Position numbers and translations under genes: made by a program
The notes under the pieces: generated by a model
The model's database searches: none
What the model was told of the DNA's origin: nothing
Seen by the model: the letters and a program-made list of their open reading frames with translations, nothing else
Assembly: GCA_947501935.1 (NCBI GenBank)
Contig: CANMXU010000004.1
Coordinates: forward strand, 62,001 to 126,000
Reading direction: 5' to 3'
Length of the DNA stretch: 64,000 nucleotides
Source of the DNA: an uncultured Alteromonadaceae bacterium
Lineage (GTDB): Bacteria; Pseudomonadota; Gammaproteobacteria; Enterobacterales; Alteromonadaceae
In this document: piece by piece, positions 26,455-36,678 of the stretch
How the letters are laid out: every line of letters starts with the position of its first letter
Numbering within the stretch: the stretch's first letter is position 1

Positions 26455-28432
26455 ACAAGAGTGCATTGACTTAATTAGACGAGGGGAATGTTTTCAAGCA
26501 GAAGTCGCAAACGGTGCCTTTATTATTAAAATTGATGAATACTCGCCAGTAATTTGTGCCGCCATACATAATGGTCACCAGTTAAGAGACGATCTTCAAA
26601 AGTCATTTTTATTAAGTAAAGAGGAGCGATATTATGAGGAAGACCCGTATACAGCTGAACTAATATCATCTTTTCCTATAGTTTTAATCGGTAACGACTC
26701 TCGGTTTGAGTATGACTTAAACCGGGCGAAAACCTTGTCTACCTACTTTAAAACTGCTTGGGATAAACAAGTTTGGCAAAAACCGTTGTCGGCCAAACAA
26801 CGTAGTAAAAGTCATGCTAAACACCAGTCATTTTATAACGTATTAGAAATGATCGTTGCTACGATTGAGCAGCAATTTAAGAATGCGATTATTTTTGATG
26901 TGCACTCTTATAATTACAAACGTATAGAAAAAAACACTCCCACTTTTAATATTGGCTCTGCGCAAATTGATATTGAGCGCTGGGGAAACATCGCGAAGCA
27001 CTTTGAAAACCAGTTAAATAAAATTACCTTACCTAACATTGACTGTTATGCGGCAACGGATGAAATATTTCATGGTCGTGGTTATTTGATCACCCATGTG
27101 AATGCGCATTTTGACAATACCTTAGTATTACCGGTGGAAGTTAAAAAAGTGTTTATGGATGAAACCACTGGCGCTGTTTATCCTTTGGTTTTAGAAGAGC
27201 TTCGTGCCAGTTTTAAAAATGCTGTTAGTGAAACTACCGCATTTTTTATGCGTCGTTATGGCAAGCGTAAAACCATGAAAAAAGCTGATGTTTTATCTTC
27301 ATCATTAGCCCCTGAAATAATTACGCTCGATAAAAAGCTATATAGTTTATGTAAGAAAATTGAAACGCTAAATTTTATTAATCCGATTAATATCGCGGGT
27401 GAGCGTAAGAAGTTCTTCAATAAAAATGGCCGATATACTCCGCAATTTACTTATAAACAGCTAAATATCAACCCTTATCAGTTTAGGGAAAAGCTTTATC
27501 AGTTACCGGTAGATGCGGTGATGGATGCTGACATTCAGCAGCTTTATCGTCATGTTATAGACAACTTGGCCGCTAAGATTAACTTGTTAACCACTATAGG
27601 CACTGATGATTTCCTCTACAATTCGTTGAAATATTACGGTGAGCCTGACTGCCAAGATGTCGCAAATGCTAAATTTATTTTGCATGCGCCAGATATCGAA
27701 AACGATGAAGACAGTGGGTTTTTCAATGCCGATCAAGCCATTAGTTATTTCACTGAAATAGCACAGCAATGGCAACTTAAATGTAAAATTGAGAAGTCGT
27801 CACGCATGGTTGCTAAAGCTATGGTGAATAATGAAAAAAGCTTATTGGTGATCAACAAAGACGCCAGCTTCAATAAACATGAATTACACGCTTTTGCCTA
27901 TCATGAGTTAGGTATTCATATGCTCACTACACTTAATGCCAAGCAACAGCCCTTAAAGGTGTTTTCACTTGGTTTGGTAGGCAATACCCATGCACAAGAG
28001 GGCTTAGCTATTTTTAGTGAGTACTGCTCAGGCAGCCTAACCTTGGCACGTCTTAAAATGTTAGCGCTACGCGTTCTTGCGGTAAATTATATGCTTAAGC
28101 AGGGAGACTTTAATAAAACTTACCAAACTTTGTTAGTTGAACACAATATCCCTAAAGAACAAGCATTCACTCTAACGACTCGAGTCTATCGAGGCGGTGG
28201 CTTCACTAAAGATTACCTTTATCTAAAAGGGTTTAGAGATATCGTCGCGTTAAGTAAAGTAGCTAATATTGATTATTTATTAGTAGGAAAAACGGGGTTG
28301 TTAGATTTACCTATTGTCAGTGAAATGATTGAGCGAGACCTACTTAATAAGCCAATGCCACTATTTGATTTATCAATACCAAAAAATGATGAAATGTCTA
28401 TTTTAGATTATCTGGTGAGTTCAATTAAATAA
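26438..28432 (+). CDS. Fusion: N-formylglutamate amidohydrolase-like domain plus DUF1704 (QEGLA) zinc peptidase
   Basis: This protein has 664 residues from the ATG at 26438, preferred over a TTG six bases upstream because AGGTAA lies seven bases before it. The gene overlaps the ATP-grasp gene by 17 bases, so translation is coupled. N-terminal part (about residues 40-280): AAIHNGHQL, EEDPYTAEL, GNDSRFEYDLNR and IIFDVHSYN match the metal- and substrate-binding pattern of N-formylglutamate amidohydrolases. C-terminal part (about 300-660): DUF1704, with the zincin motif HELGIH at 489-494 and the QEGLA motif at 520-524, as in bacterial QEGLA proteins and eukaryotic MATCAP-type carboxypeptidases. 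Together with the ligase this looks like a make-and-cut couple for a peptide or amino-acid tag; that role is inference. Confidence 0.8.
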   Translation: MLTLSEQECIDLIRRGECFQAEVANGAFIIKIDEYSPVICAAIHNGHQLRDDLQKSFLLSKEERYYEEDPYTAELISSFPIVLIGNDSRFEYDLNRAKTLSTYFKTAWDKQVWQKPLSAKQRSKSHAKHQSFYNVLEMIVATIEQQFKNAIIFDVHSYNYKRIEKNTPTFNIGSAQIDIERWGNIAKHFENQLNKITLPNIDCYAATDEIFHGRGYLITHVNAHFDNTLVLPVEVKKVFMDETTGAVYPLVLEELRASFKNAVSETTAFFMRRYGKRKTMKKADVLSSSLAPEIITLDKKLYSLCKKIETLNFINPINIAGERKKFFNKNGRYTPQFTYKQLNINPYQFREKLYQLPVDAVMDADIQQLYRHVIDNLAAKINLLTTIGTDDFLYNSLKYYGEPDCQDVANAKFILHAPDIENDEDSGFFNADQAISYFTEIAQQWQLKCKIEKSSRMVAKAMVNNEKSLLVINKDASFNKHELHAFAYHELGIHMLTTLNAKQQPLKVFSLGLVGNTHAQEGLAIFSEYCSGSLTLARLKMLALRVLAVNYMLKQGDFNKTYQTLLVEHNIPKEQAFTLTTRVYRGGGFTKDYLYLKGFRDIVALSKVANIDYLLVGKTGLLDLPIVSEMIERDLLNKPMPLFDLSIPKNDEMSILDYLVSSIK

Positions 28433-28560
28433 GCTGGGTTTGGTTTGAGCCGTTTTATATTGTTAAGGAATAGATATTATGTGTTTGTTGTTTTGAAGGT
28501 TTAAATAATTAGTAAAGCTGGTAGAAAAGCAGGTGTATGAGGAGGGGAGTTAAGAAATTA

Positions 28561-28584
28561 AGGTGAAGCGTTGAAGCTTCACCT
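28561..28584 (-). terminator. Terminator of the cold-shock gene
   Basis: Perfect 9-bp stem AGGTGAAGC / GCTTCACCT with a 6-base loop, ten bases after the stop codon of the minus-strand cold-shock gene. On that strand it is followed by TAATTTCTTAA, a weak U-rich tail. Confidence 0.7.
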
Positions 28585-28593
28585 CAACAAAAA

Positions 28594-28803
28594 TTATAAA
28601 GCAGTTACATTTTCAGCTTCAGGGCCTTTTTGACCTTGTTTTACACTGAAAGAAACGGCTTGACCGTCTGTTAGAGTGCGAAAGCCGTCACCTGTGATTG
28701 CGCTGAAATGAACAAAAACGTCTGCGCCGTTTTCTTGTTCGATGAAACCGAATCCTTTAGATTCGTTAAAAAATTTTACTTTACCTGTAACTGTATCTGA
28801 CAT
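28594..28803 (-). CDS. Cold-shock domain protein (CspA family)
   Basis: This is a 69-residue single cold-shock domain that binds single-stranded RNA/DNA and melts mRNA structure. RNP1 is KGFGFIEQ and RNP2 is DVFVHFSAI; the start is [20 protein letters not shown] long untranslated interval (about 160 bases to the valS terminator) lies upstream, as expected for cold-shock mRNAs with a regulatory leader. It stands alone between two terminators. Which CspA paralogue it is cannot be decided here. Confidence 0.95.
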   Translation of the reverse strand: MSDTVTGKVKFFNESKGFGFIEQENGADVFVHFSAITGDGFRTLTDGQAVSFSVKQGQKGPEAENVTAL

Positions 28804-28963
28804 ACCGACATTTCCTGTAGGGCATAATTAATAGAACTCGCCATTGTGACGACATTAACAAACCAAACGTATTGATTAAAAATCATGCAAGGTTTGCTAC
28901 GAAGAAGATATTAGCATAAGTCATTAGAATAGCCATTAGAAATCTAACTAAATATTAAGAAAT

Positions 28964-29006
28964 AAAAAAACCAGCAATAAAGTTGAACACTTCGTTACTG
29001 GTTTTT
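28964..29006 (-). terminator. Terminator of the pepA-holC-valS operon
   Basis: On the minus strand AACCAG pairs with CTGGTT with an inner AAGT/ACTT helix, then TTTTTTTATTTC follows. It lies about 45 bases after the valS stop codon. Confidence 0.8.
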
Positions 29007-29051
29007 CGTTTTTATATGACTTATCAGTCTTTAAGCTAAGGTTAAATCATG

Positions 29052-31922
29052 CTAGAGAGCAGCAATTTGTGCTTTTTGCTCGGCAAGTTTTGCAAGAGCC
29101 GATTCTGCATCAGCGAGCTTAGCTTTTTCTTTATTAATTACCGCATCAGGTGCTTTGCTAACAAAGTTTTCATTATTAAGCTTCCCACGAGTTCGCTCAG
29201 CGTCTTTAGTTAGCTTATCTATTGCTTTACTTAAACGGGTAAGCTCAGCTTCTTTATCAATTAAGCCAGCCATTGGTATAAGAATTGATAAATCACCAAC
29301 TACAGCAGTTGCAGAAGCTGGACCGTTATCATCACTGGCTAGTACTTTAATACTTTCAAGTTTAGCTAGTGCGCTTAAAAATTGCTGGTTGTCATCAAGG
29401 CGGCGTTCATCGGTAGCATTAACGTTTTTCAGGAATACTGGTAATGGTTTGCTTGGCGCAATGTCCATTTCTCCGCGAATATTACGAATAGCGATAATAA
29501 ATTGTTTTACCCATTCTAAATCGTCAATAGCTTGTTTATCACATAAGCTTTCATCAAAGGCAGGGAAGCTTTGTAGCATAATGCTGTCGCCGGCTTTTTT
29601 GAATTGGCTTAGCGGTTGTACACGTTGCCAAATGGTTTCAGTAATAAATGGCATTATTGGGTGCATTAAGCGTAATAAGCCTTCTAATACATTAACTAAT
29701 GTATGACGAGTACCACGCTGCTGTGCTTCATTACCTTTGAATAAAACCGGCTTGGTTAATTCTAAGTACCAGTCACAGAATTGATTCCAAGTGAATTCGT
29801 ATAAGGCTTGTGAGGCTAAGTCAAAACGGAATGATTCAAATGACTCATGTACGGTTTTTACGGTTTGCTGGAATTGCCCGATGATCCAACGATCAGCAAG
29901 TGATAATTCCATTTCGCCGCTAGCTTCACCCGATGAAGTAATGCCGCAATCTTGCTCTTCGGTATTCATTAATACATAACGGCTGGCATTCCATAATTTA
30001 TTACAGAAGTTGCGGTAACCATCTAAACGCTTCATGTCCCAGCTAATGTCACGGCCGGTAGATGCAACTGAAGTTAAAGTAAAGCGCAGGGCATCAGTAC
30101 CGTGAGCTTCAATACCTTCAGGGTATTCTTTTTTGGTAAGCTTGGTAATTTTTTTCGCCAGTTGTGGCTGCATCATATTACCGGTACGTTTTTCTAATAA
30201 ATCTTCCAGAGAAATGCCGTCGATCATATCTAATGGATCAACGACGTTACCTTTCGACTTACTCATTTTATCGCCATTTTCATCGCGAATAAGGCCGGTA
30301 ACATATACCTTTTTGAACGGTACTTGCGGCTTGCCGTTTTCGTCTTTAATGAAATGCATGGTCATCATGATCATGCGAGCAACCCAGAAGAAAATAATAT
30401 CAAAACCAGTCACTAGAACATCAGTTGAATGGAATTTCTTTAAATCTTCGATGTTGTTTGGCCAGCCTAAGGTTGAGAATGTCCAAAGGGCAGAAGAGAA
30501 CCAAGTATCTAAAACGTCATCGTCTTGGCTTAGCTTTATGTCAGCGACAAGGTTATGTTTTTCGCGCACTTCCTTTTCGCTGCGACCAACATATACGCCG
30601 CCGTTTTCGTCGTACCATGCTGGAATTCTATGTCCCCACCAAAGTTGGCGTGAAATACACCAGTCTTGAATATCGCGCATCCACGCGTTGTACATGTTCT
30701 CGTACTGTTTAGGTACAAATTCAATATCGCCATTTTCAACAGCGTCTACGGCAGGGCCCGCTAAAGGTGCTGCGCGCACATACCATTGGTCAGTTAATAG
30801 TGGTTCAATAATAACGCCAGAGCGATCGCCATATGGCGCTACTAAGTCGTGCTCTTTTACTTCAACTAATAAACCTAATTCATCAAAGGCTGCAACAATG
30901 GCTTTTCGAGCAACAAAACGGTCAAGACCAGCAAATTCTTTTGGCAGTGCAGTATCGTAGGCATCGCTCGGTTCGCCAGTGGTATTATAAACTTCCGCAA
31001 CGGCTAAAATAGCAGCGTTTTTGTCTAAAATATTAATCAGGGGTAAGTCGTGACGTTTACCGACTTCATTATCGTTAAAATCATGAGCAGGGGTGATTTT
31101 TACACAACCTGTGCCTTTTTCCATATCAGCGTGATCATCGCCAACAATTGGAATTAAGCGGTTCACTAATGGCAATAATATGTGTTTGCCAATTAAGTCT
31201 TTATAACGCTCGTCTTTCGGGTTTACCGCAACGCCAGAATCACCAAGCATGGTTTCTGGACGAGTGGTTGCTACCACTAAGTAGTCTTTACCTTCGGCAG
31301 TTGTTTCGCCATTGGCAAGTGGATAACGTAAGTGCCACATGTGGCCTTTTTTATCTTTGTTCTCAACTTCTAAATCAGAAATAGCGGTATGGAATTTAGG
31401 ATCCCAGTTAACTAAGCGCTTGCCACGATAAATAAGGTCGTCTTCAAATAGGCGTACAAAAACTTCTTGTACTGCTTCAGACATACCGTCGTCCATGGTG
31501 AAACGTTCACGACTCCAGTCAATTGAGTTACCCAGACGGCGCATTTGCTTACCGATAGTTCCGCCAGACTCTTCTTTCCACTGCCATACTTTGTCGATAA
31601 AAGCTTCACGACCATAGTCATGGCGGGTTTTATCTTCTTCAGCGGCAATTTTACGCTCTACTACCATTTGTGTAGCAATGCCCGCATGGTCGGTACCTGT
31701 TTGCCACAAGGTGTTTTTACCTTGCATACGTTGGTAACGGGTTAGGGTATCCATAATGGTTTGCTGAAAAGCATGGCCCATATGCAAACTACCAGTAACG
31801 TTCGGTGGTGGAATGGCAATACAGTAGCCTTCACCTTCGCCAGTTGGCGTAAAGTAACCTTGCTCTTCCCAATCTTTATAAAGGGCTTGTTCAATGTCAG
31901 CGGGATTAAAAGTTTTTTCCAT
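29052..31922 (-). CDS. valS: Valyl-tRNA synthetase
   Basis: This class I aminoacyl-tRNA synthetase charges tRNA-Val and has an editing domain for Thr-tRNA-Val. I chose the ATG at 31922 ([20 protein letters not shown]), giving 956 residues, the normal size. A longer frame upstream would run into holC and adds non-homologous residues. GGAAAC precedes this ATG. The HIGH-type motif is [15 protein letters not shown]; the KMSKS loop is [16 protein letters not shown]-terminal coiled coil (last about 70 residues, Lys/Glu/Ala-rich) binds the tRNA. It is the last gene of the pepA-holC-valS operon, 19 bases after holC. Confidence 0.98.
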   Translation of the reverse strand: MEKTFNPADIEQALYKDWEEQGYFTPTGEGEGYCIAIPPPNVTGSLHMGHAFQQTIMDTLTRYQRMQGKNTLWQTGTDHAGIATQMVVERKIAAEEDKTRHDYGREAFIDKVWQWKEESGGTIGKQMRRLGNSIDWSRERFTMDDGMSEAVQEVFVRLFEDDLIYRGKRLVNWDPKFHTAISDLEVENKDKKGHMWHLRYPLANGETTAEGKDYLVVATTRPETMLGDSGVAVNPKDERYKDLIGKHILLPLVNRLIPIVGDDHADMEKGTGCVKITPAHDFNDNEVGKRHDLPLINILDKNAAILAVAEVYNTTGEPSDAYDTALPKEFAGLDRFVARKAIVAAFDELGLLVEVKEHDLVAPYGDRSGVIIEPLLTDQWYVRAAPLAGPAVDAVENGDIEFVPKQYENMYNAWMRDIQDWCISRQLWWGHRIPAWYDENGGVYVGRSEKEVREKHNLVADIKLSQDDDVLDTWFSSALWTFSTLGWPNNIEDLKKFHSTDVLVTGFDIIFFWVARMIMMTMHFIKDENGKPQVPFKKVYVTGLIRDENGDKMSKSKGNVVDPLDMIDGISLEDLLEKRTGNMMQPQLAKKITKLTKKEYPEGIEAHGTDALRFTLTSVASTGRDISWDMKRLDGYRNFCNKLWNASRYVLMNTEEQDCGITSSGEASGEMELSLADRWIIGQFQQTVKTVHESFESFRFDLASQALYEFTWNQFCDWYLELTKPVLFKGNEAQQRGTRHTLVNVLEGLLRLMHPIMPFITETIWQRVQPLSQFKKAGDSIMLQSFPAFDESLCDKQAIDDLEWVKQFIIAIRNIRGEMDIAPSKPLPVFLKNVNATDERRLDDNQQFLSALAKLESIKVLASDDNGPASATAVVGDLSILIPMAGLIDKEAELTRLSKAIDKLTKDAERTRGKLNNENFVSKAPDAVINKEKAKLADAESALAKLAEQKAQIAAL

Positions 31923-31941
31923 CAGAGTTTCCGTGAGAATT

Positions 31942-32394
31942 TTAAGATGTGCTTTGTGCTGCGTGCACCGCTTGGGTGTCAACTTGAAAGCCCCATTGAC
32001 GACAAGTACGAAAACGATCTCGTGCTTGTTGTTTAAGCGCTTCATTAGCAGGAACAAAGTCAATAATTTGTGAAAACTGACCAGCAAAGTCAGGAACTTG
32101 GCTAGTCAAATTAATAAGTACTGGGCGACGAGAGGTTGGCTTTTGCCAACTAATTTCAACCGCAGCGCCATTTTTAGGACCTTCACCAATTAGGTTATGA
32201 GGAATAAAACTGTCAGGGTCAAACGACCACAGTAATTCGTCAATTTGGTGAGCGTCAGCTTGGTTTTGGGTATAAATAAAAACTCGCTGATTATGTCGAA
32301 AATAATGCGCGGCCTGCAGACACGCTTGTACCAAATGTGCGCCTTCATCGGTGGCGTCATCTGGCATTAAGGTAAATATTACATGTGTCTGCAT
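31942..32394 (-). CDS. holC: DNA polymerase III subunit chi
   Basis: This 150-residue clamp-loader accessory protein links the replisome to SSB. It begins [20 protein letters not shown], contains [18 protein letters not shown] (here [20 protein letters not shown]) and [20 protein letters not shown], which are typical of HolC. It ends in a longer, less conserved tail. Its position between pepA and valS is the conserved gammaproteobacterial order. Confidence 0.93.
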   Translation of the reverse strand: MQTHVIFTLMPDDATDEGAHLVQACLQAAHYFRHNQRVFIYTQNQADAHQIDELLWSFDPDSFIPHNLIGEGPKNGAAVEISWQKPTSRRPVLINLTSQVPDFAGQFSQIIDFVPANEALKQQARDRFRTCRQWGFQVDTQAVHAAQSTS

Positions 32395-32410
32395 GATTGA
32401 GTCTCTACCC

Positions 32411-33919
32411 TTATTCGCCTTGCTCTTGGCCTGAGCGATTTAATAAAAATTGCGTTAACATGCTCACCGGACGACCGGTTGAACCTTTGTCTTTACCGCC
32501 ACTACGCCAAGCAGTACCAGCAATATCAAGATGTGCCCAATGATATTTCTTAGCGAATTTTGATAAGAAACATGCCGCAGTAATAGTGCCACCAGCAGGA
32601 CCACCGAGATTGGTCATATCAGCAAAAGGGCTTTCCAATTGTTCTTGGTAGTCATCCCATAAAGGTAAGCGCCAAGCTCGGTCGCCACTTTGATCGGAAG
32701 CATTTAATAATTCATGCGCCAGTGGGTTATGATTACTTAATAAACCTGTTGCGTGTTTACCTAAAGCAACCACACAAGCGCCGGTTAAGGTGGCAACATC
32801 AACCACTAATTCAGGCTCAAAACGCTCAACATAAGTAAGCGCGTCGCATAATACTAAACGGCCTTCCGCATCAGTATTTAATACTTCAACCGTTTGGCCC
32901 GACATAGTGGTTAATACATCACCAGGTCGATAAGCGTTGCCGCCCGGCATGTTTTCACAGCCTGCTAAAATACCAATAACGTTAATTGGTAATTGCAACT
33001 CAACTAAGGCATGCATTGCACCAAGAACACCAGCTGCGCCGCCCATGTCATATTTCATTTCATCCATGGCAGCGCCTGGTTTTAATGAAATACCACCTGA
33101 GTCAAACGTTAAACCTTTACCCAAAAGTACAATCGGATTTGAGTCATCGCCAGCACCTTGATAATTCATGATGCTCATAAATGATTCATTAACCGAGCCA
33201 CGACCTACTGCAAGGTATGAACCCATACCAAGCTCTTCCATTTGCGCTTCATCAACAATACTTGTGGTAATGTTTTTATAGTCGTTTTCTAAAATTCTGG
33301 CTTGCTCGGCAAGATAAGCCGGATTACAAATATTTGGCGGCATGTTAGCTACGTTTTTACAGGTAGCAATACCTTCTGAAATAGCTAAACCATGAGCAAT
33401 TGCGCGTTCACCAATTGGTAATTCACGACGCGTAGGTACATTAAAAACCATTTTACGTAACGGGCGACGTGGCTCTTCCTTACGGGTTTTTAAGCTGTTA
33501 AAACTGTATAAACAGTCTTGGGTTGCTTCAACGGCTTGGCGAACTTTCCAATAGGTATCACGACCTTTAACATGTAATTCTGATAAGAAGCATACCGCTT
33601 CCATAGAACCGGTTTCATTTAAGGTATTAATGGTTTTACTGATAATTTGACGATACTGACGCTCGTCTAATTCACGCTCTTTACCACAACCTACTAATAA
33701 AACACGTTCACTTAAAATGTTAGGTACTTGATGCAATAACAACATCTGTCCTGACTTACCTTCAAGGTCGCCACGACGTAATAAATTACTGATATAGCCT
33801 TCGCTAATATCGTCAAGTTGTTCAGCTATGGCTGAAAGGCGACGAGGTTCAAATACACCAACAACAATACAGGCACTACGTTGTTTCTCGGGACTGCCAC
33901 TTTTTACACTGAACTCCAT
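32411..33919 (-). CDS. pepA: Leucyl aminopeptidase PepA
   Basis: This 502-residue dizinc/manganese M17 aminopeptidase is a hexameric cytosolic enzyme that in E. coli also acts as a DNA-binding protein in XerCD recombination and in repression of carAB. The metal/substrate blocks are [29 protein letters not shown] and the M17 signature [10 protein letters not shown]. The N-terminal domain is complete. GGAGAG lies a few bases before the ATG. It is the first gene of pepA-holC-valS and divergent from lptF. Confidence 0.97.
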   Translation of the reverse strand: MEFSVKSGSPEKQRSACIVVGVFEPRRLSAIAEQLDDISEGYISNLLRRGDLEGKSGQMLLLHQVPNILSERVLLVGCGKERELDERQYRQIISKTINTLNETGSMEAVCFLSELHVKGRDTYWKVRQAVEATQDCLYSFNSLKTRKEEPRRPLRKMVFNVPTRRELPIGERAIAHGLAISEGIATCKNVANMPPNICNPAYLAEQARILENDYKNITTSIVDEAQMEELGMGSYLAVGRGSVNESFMSIMNYQGAGDDSNPIVLLGKGLTFDSGGISLKPGAAMDEMKYDMGGAAGVLGAMHALVELQLPINVIGILAGCENMPGGNAYRPGDVLTTMSGQTVEVLNTDAEGRLVLCDALTYVERFEPELVVDVATLTGACVVALGKHATGLLSNHNPLAHELLNASDQSGDRAWRLPLWDDYQEQLESPFADMTNLGGPAGGTITAACFLSKFAKKYHWAHLDIAGTAWRSGGKDKGSTGRPVSMLTQFLLNRSGQEQGE

Positions 33920-34328
33920 GAGCTCTCCTATTTGCTATTAAACACCAAGATTATTGAGAAAAAACGCGCGTTAGCTTAGTAAAATCTTGTGTTTTTAGAC
34001 TAATGTTTTGTTGATTGTATCGAGCTAAAGGCTATAATTATAGCCGGATTCAATAGCTATACCTACTCAGATACACTTATTTTTCTTAGTAAAACGACAA
34101 TTTTACTTAAAAAACACACCAATGTCAGATAAAAACTAAGTTTTTATCGTTAAAATATGGTTTAAGAGTAGCGATAATTGCACCGCTTGTGAAGAAAATA
34201 ACAATCATTGTTTGCATTATATTGAAAAGTAGCTAGTTCTACGCCAAAATATCAAGCCTTGGCGTAATAACAATAAAAAATGTTAGGTAGTTTTACCCGC
34301 TCTCATTATTTAAGGTCTTAACCATCTT
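33920..34328. other. Divergent pepA-lptF promoter region with a perfect palindrome
   Basis: A 409-base intergenic region with no credible gene. It holds a perfect 16-base palindrome GGCTATAATTATAGCC at 34030-34045, which contains TATAAT on both strands and could serve as overlapping divergent -10 elements or as an operator. The rest is AT-rich. Confidence 0.5.
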
Positions 34329-35459
34329 GTGATTATTTTCCGCTATTTATTAAAGGAAGTTGCCAAAACCCAAATGGCAGTTTTCTTTATTTTGATGACC
34401 ATATTTATAAGTCAGAAGTTTGTTACCGTATTGGGTGATGCCTCAGAAGGCGGCATTCCTGGTCATTTAGTGATGGTGTTTATCGGTTTAAAAATACCTG
34501 AATTGGCAGGGATGATGCTACCGCTAAGTTTATTTCTCGGGGTTTTACTCGCCTATGGCCGTATATATGCTGACAGTGAAATGACGGTATTACATGCCTG
34601 TGGTGTGAGTGAATGGTATGTGGTGCGAGTAACCTTAATTTTAAGCTTAGTTACTGCAATTGTTACCGGCATATTTACCCTTTACCTTGCGCCAATGTCT
34701 GCAGAATACGAAGTGAAAGTTAAAGAACAACTTGCCTCAGACTCAGGCTTAAGCACTATTGTTTCAGGCCGTTTTCAAAATACCGGTAACCAAAAGGCGG
34801 TAGTTTTTGTTGAAAGTAAAAACCGTGATGACGACAGCCTTGAAAAAGTTTTTGTAGCGCAATTACCCAGCGGCAAACATTCCCACGAAGCGGTAATTAA
34901 TGCTAGCCTCGTTTACGCAAAAAAAGGCTTGGTACTGGAAGAAGACAGCGGCTCACAACGGCTTATTTTAGAAGATGGTACACGTTATCAAAGTGATCCT
35001 GAAAATGGTGAATTTCGCTCAGTTTCTTTTTCAAAATATTATATAGAAATTCAAGAACAAGAAGTAAAGCACAAGCGTCGTAAGTTAAGCGCAGTGCCAA
35101 CAGAAGAATTACTTAATAACCCTATCCCTGAAGCCCGTGCAGCCATTCAGTGGCGCTTGTCTTTCCCTATTGCTTGTTTAATTTTAACCTTAATTGCCGT
35201 GCCCTTAAGTGTGGTTAACCCACGCCAAGGTAAGTTTGGCAAATTGCTACCAGCGCTGTTGTTATTTTTAGGGTATTTCTTACTGTTAACGGCAATTCGT
35301 TCGGGCATTGAAGGACAAAAAATTCCAAGTTTAGTTGGCCTGTGGCCTATTCATATTCTGGCGTTATTTTTAGGCACTACTTTGTTGGTGAAAGGCCGAA
35401 CCAGTGGTTTAAAAATAAAAGCAAAACTGCCGAAACTGCCATGGCGTAGGAGTTCATAG
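34329..35459 (+). CDS. lptF: LPS export permease LptF
   Basis: This 376-residue inner-membrane subunit of the LptB2FG ABC transporter extracts lipopolysaccharide. The start is a GTG at 34329, giving MIIFRYLLKEVAKTQMAVFF, which aligns with the usual LptF N-terminus. Helices flank a large periplasmic beta-jellyroll domain (about residues 125-265). Blocks GLKIPELAGMMLPLSLFLG and SEMTVLHACGVSEW are typical. It lies two bases before lptG. There is no strong Shine-Dalgarno for the GTG, so its expression may be modest. Confidence 0.95.
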   Translation: MIIFRYLLKEVAKTQMAVFFILMTIFISQKFVTVLGDASEGGIPGHLVMVFIGLKIPELAGMMLPLSLFLGVLLAYGRIYADSEMTVLHACGVSEWYVVRVTLILSLVTAIVTGIFTLYLAPMSAEYEVKVKEQLASDSGLSTIVSGRFQNTGNQKAVVFVESKNRDDDSLEKVFVAQLPSGKHSHEAVINASLVYAKKGLVLEEDSGSQRLILEDGTRYQSDPENGEFRSVSFSKYYIEIQEQEVKHKRRKLSAVPTEELLNNPIPEARAAIQWRLSFPIACLILTLIAVPLSVVNPRQGKFGKLLPALLLFLGYFLLLTAIRSGIEGQKIPSLVGLWPIHILALFLGTTLLVKGRTSGLKIKAKLPKLPWRRSS

Positions 35460-35461
35460 TC

Positions 35462-36529
35462 ATGCGTATTTTAGACTTTTATATTGGCCGCATTATTACC
35501 TCAACTACATTTTTAACCTTAGCGGTATTTGTTAGCGTTAGCGGTATTATTAAATTTGTTGAGCAAATGAGATACATTGATCGTGGTAATTATGATTTAT
35601 CACATGCTGCGCTTTATGTGCTTTATGCTATTCCGCGTGATGTCGAAGTATTCTTCCCGATGGCGGCATTAATTGGCGGCCTTATTGGCATTGGCATGAT
35701 GGCCAGTAATAGTGAATTAGTGGTAATGCAAGCGGCGGGTTTATCAAAGCTTAATATTATTAAGTCGGTCATGAAAACCGCAACCTTGTTAATTTTATTT
35801 AGCATGGCGGTGGGTGAATGGTTGGCACCTTCAGGAGAAGCTGCAGCAAAAGAAATTAAAGCTCAGGCTATATCAGGGGGCAGTTTAATTAAATCGAAAA
35901 ATGGTATTTGGGCAAAAGACGGTAAGTTTTTTGTTCATATTGGTGAAGTTAAAGAACGCGGTTTATTAAAAAAAGTTCAAGTATATCGTTTTAATGAATC
36001 GTTAAAACTATCCAGCTGGTTATCTGCCGACTCGGCTATTTATCAAAACGATAAATGGCATTTAACCAATGTTGAAGATACCAGTATTACTGAAGATGAA
36101 ATTATTACCATTAAAGAAGCGAGCCGTGATTGGCCTTCAACCTTAACGCCTGAAAAATTGGGTGTGGTAACGGTAAAACCTGAGTCACTTTCTATTCGTG
36201 GTTTGCTTAATTACTTAGATTATTTAGAAGCGAACAGTCAAGATCCTAGTCGGTATGAGCTGGCATTTTGGCGTAAAATTATTCAACCCGTTACGGTTGC
36301 AGTAATGTTGTTAGTAGCGTTGTCGTTTATCTTCGGTCCGCTGCGCTCGGTATCAATGGGCGCGCGTATTATGATGGGCGTATTTACTGGCTTATTGTTT
36401 CATATTAGTAATCAGGTGATGGGGTCAATGAGTTTGGTTTATCAATTACCGCCGATTTTAGGAGCGGTAATGCCGAGCATCGTTTTTGTGCTCGTCGCGC
36501 TGTATTTAATGCAGAAGAAGCCTACTTAG
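35462..36529 (+). CDS. lptG: LPS export permease LptG
   Basis: This 355-residue partner of LptF has six helices with a periplasmic jellyroll between helices 3 and 4. Typical stretches are the start MRILDFYIGRIITSTTFLT, the YAIPRDVEVFFPMAALIGGL block and SELVVMQAAGLSKLNI. It begins two bases after the lptF stop codon, so the two are translationally coupled. The ATPase lptB is encoded elsewhere. A run of short repeats starts four bases after the stop. Confidence 0.96.
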   Translation: MRILDFYIGRIITSTTFLTLAVFVSVSGIIKFVEQMRYIDRGNYDLSHAALYVLYAIPRDVEVFFPMAALIGGLIGIGMMASNSELVVMQAAGLSKLNIIKSVMKTATLLILFSMAVGEWLAPSGEAAAKEIKAQAISGGSLIKSKNGIWAKDGKFFVHIGEVKERGLLKKVQVYRFNESLKLSSWLSADSAIYQNDKWHLTNVEDTSITEDEIITIKEASRDWPSTLTPEKLGVVTVKPESLSIRGLLNYLDYLEANSQDPSRYELAFWRKIIQPVTVAVMLLVALSFIFGPLRSVSMGARIMMGVFTGLLFHISNQVMGSMSLVYQLPPILGAVMPSIVFVLVALYLMQKKPT

Positions 36530-36532
36530 CGA

Positions 36533-36576
36533 ATAAGCGGTAAGCGGATAAGCGGATAAGCGATAAGCGGGGTAAG
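36533..36576. repeat. Degenerate 7-8-bp tandem repeat (ATAAGCGG) after lptG
   Basis: Five consecutive copies of ATAAGCGG or TAAGCGG variants start four bases after the lptG stop. About 60 bases later (36630-36662) the complementary pattern CTTATC/CGCTTA occurs, so the transcript could fold into a large imperfect hairpin. It may act as a terminator or mRNA stabiliser, or simply be slippage-derived. Confidence 0.75.
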
Positions 36577-36678
36577 TTAGGGCTGCAAGTTACAAGCTGA
36601 AAGAAGCAAGATCAGCAGCTGGTTGGCTATCACTTACTTGTCGCTTTATGCTTATCACTTACAACTGTTGGCTTAAAG

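Noticed and set aside
30536..30739. Minus-strand frame of 67 codons within valS
   Set aside because: Shadow frame of valS on the same strand in another phase.
29155..32036. Several plus-strand frames of 60-180 codons inside valS
   Set aside because: They lie entirely within the well-supported valS gene, carry no recognisable domains and have no ribosome-binding sites.
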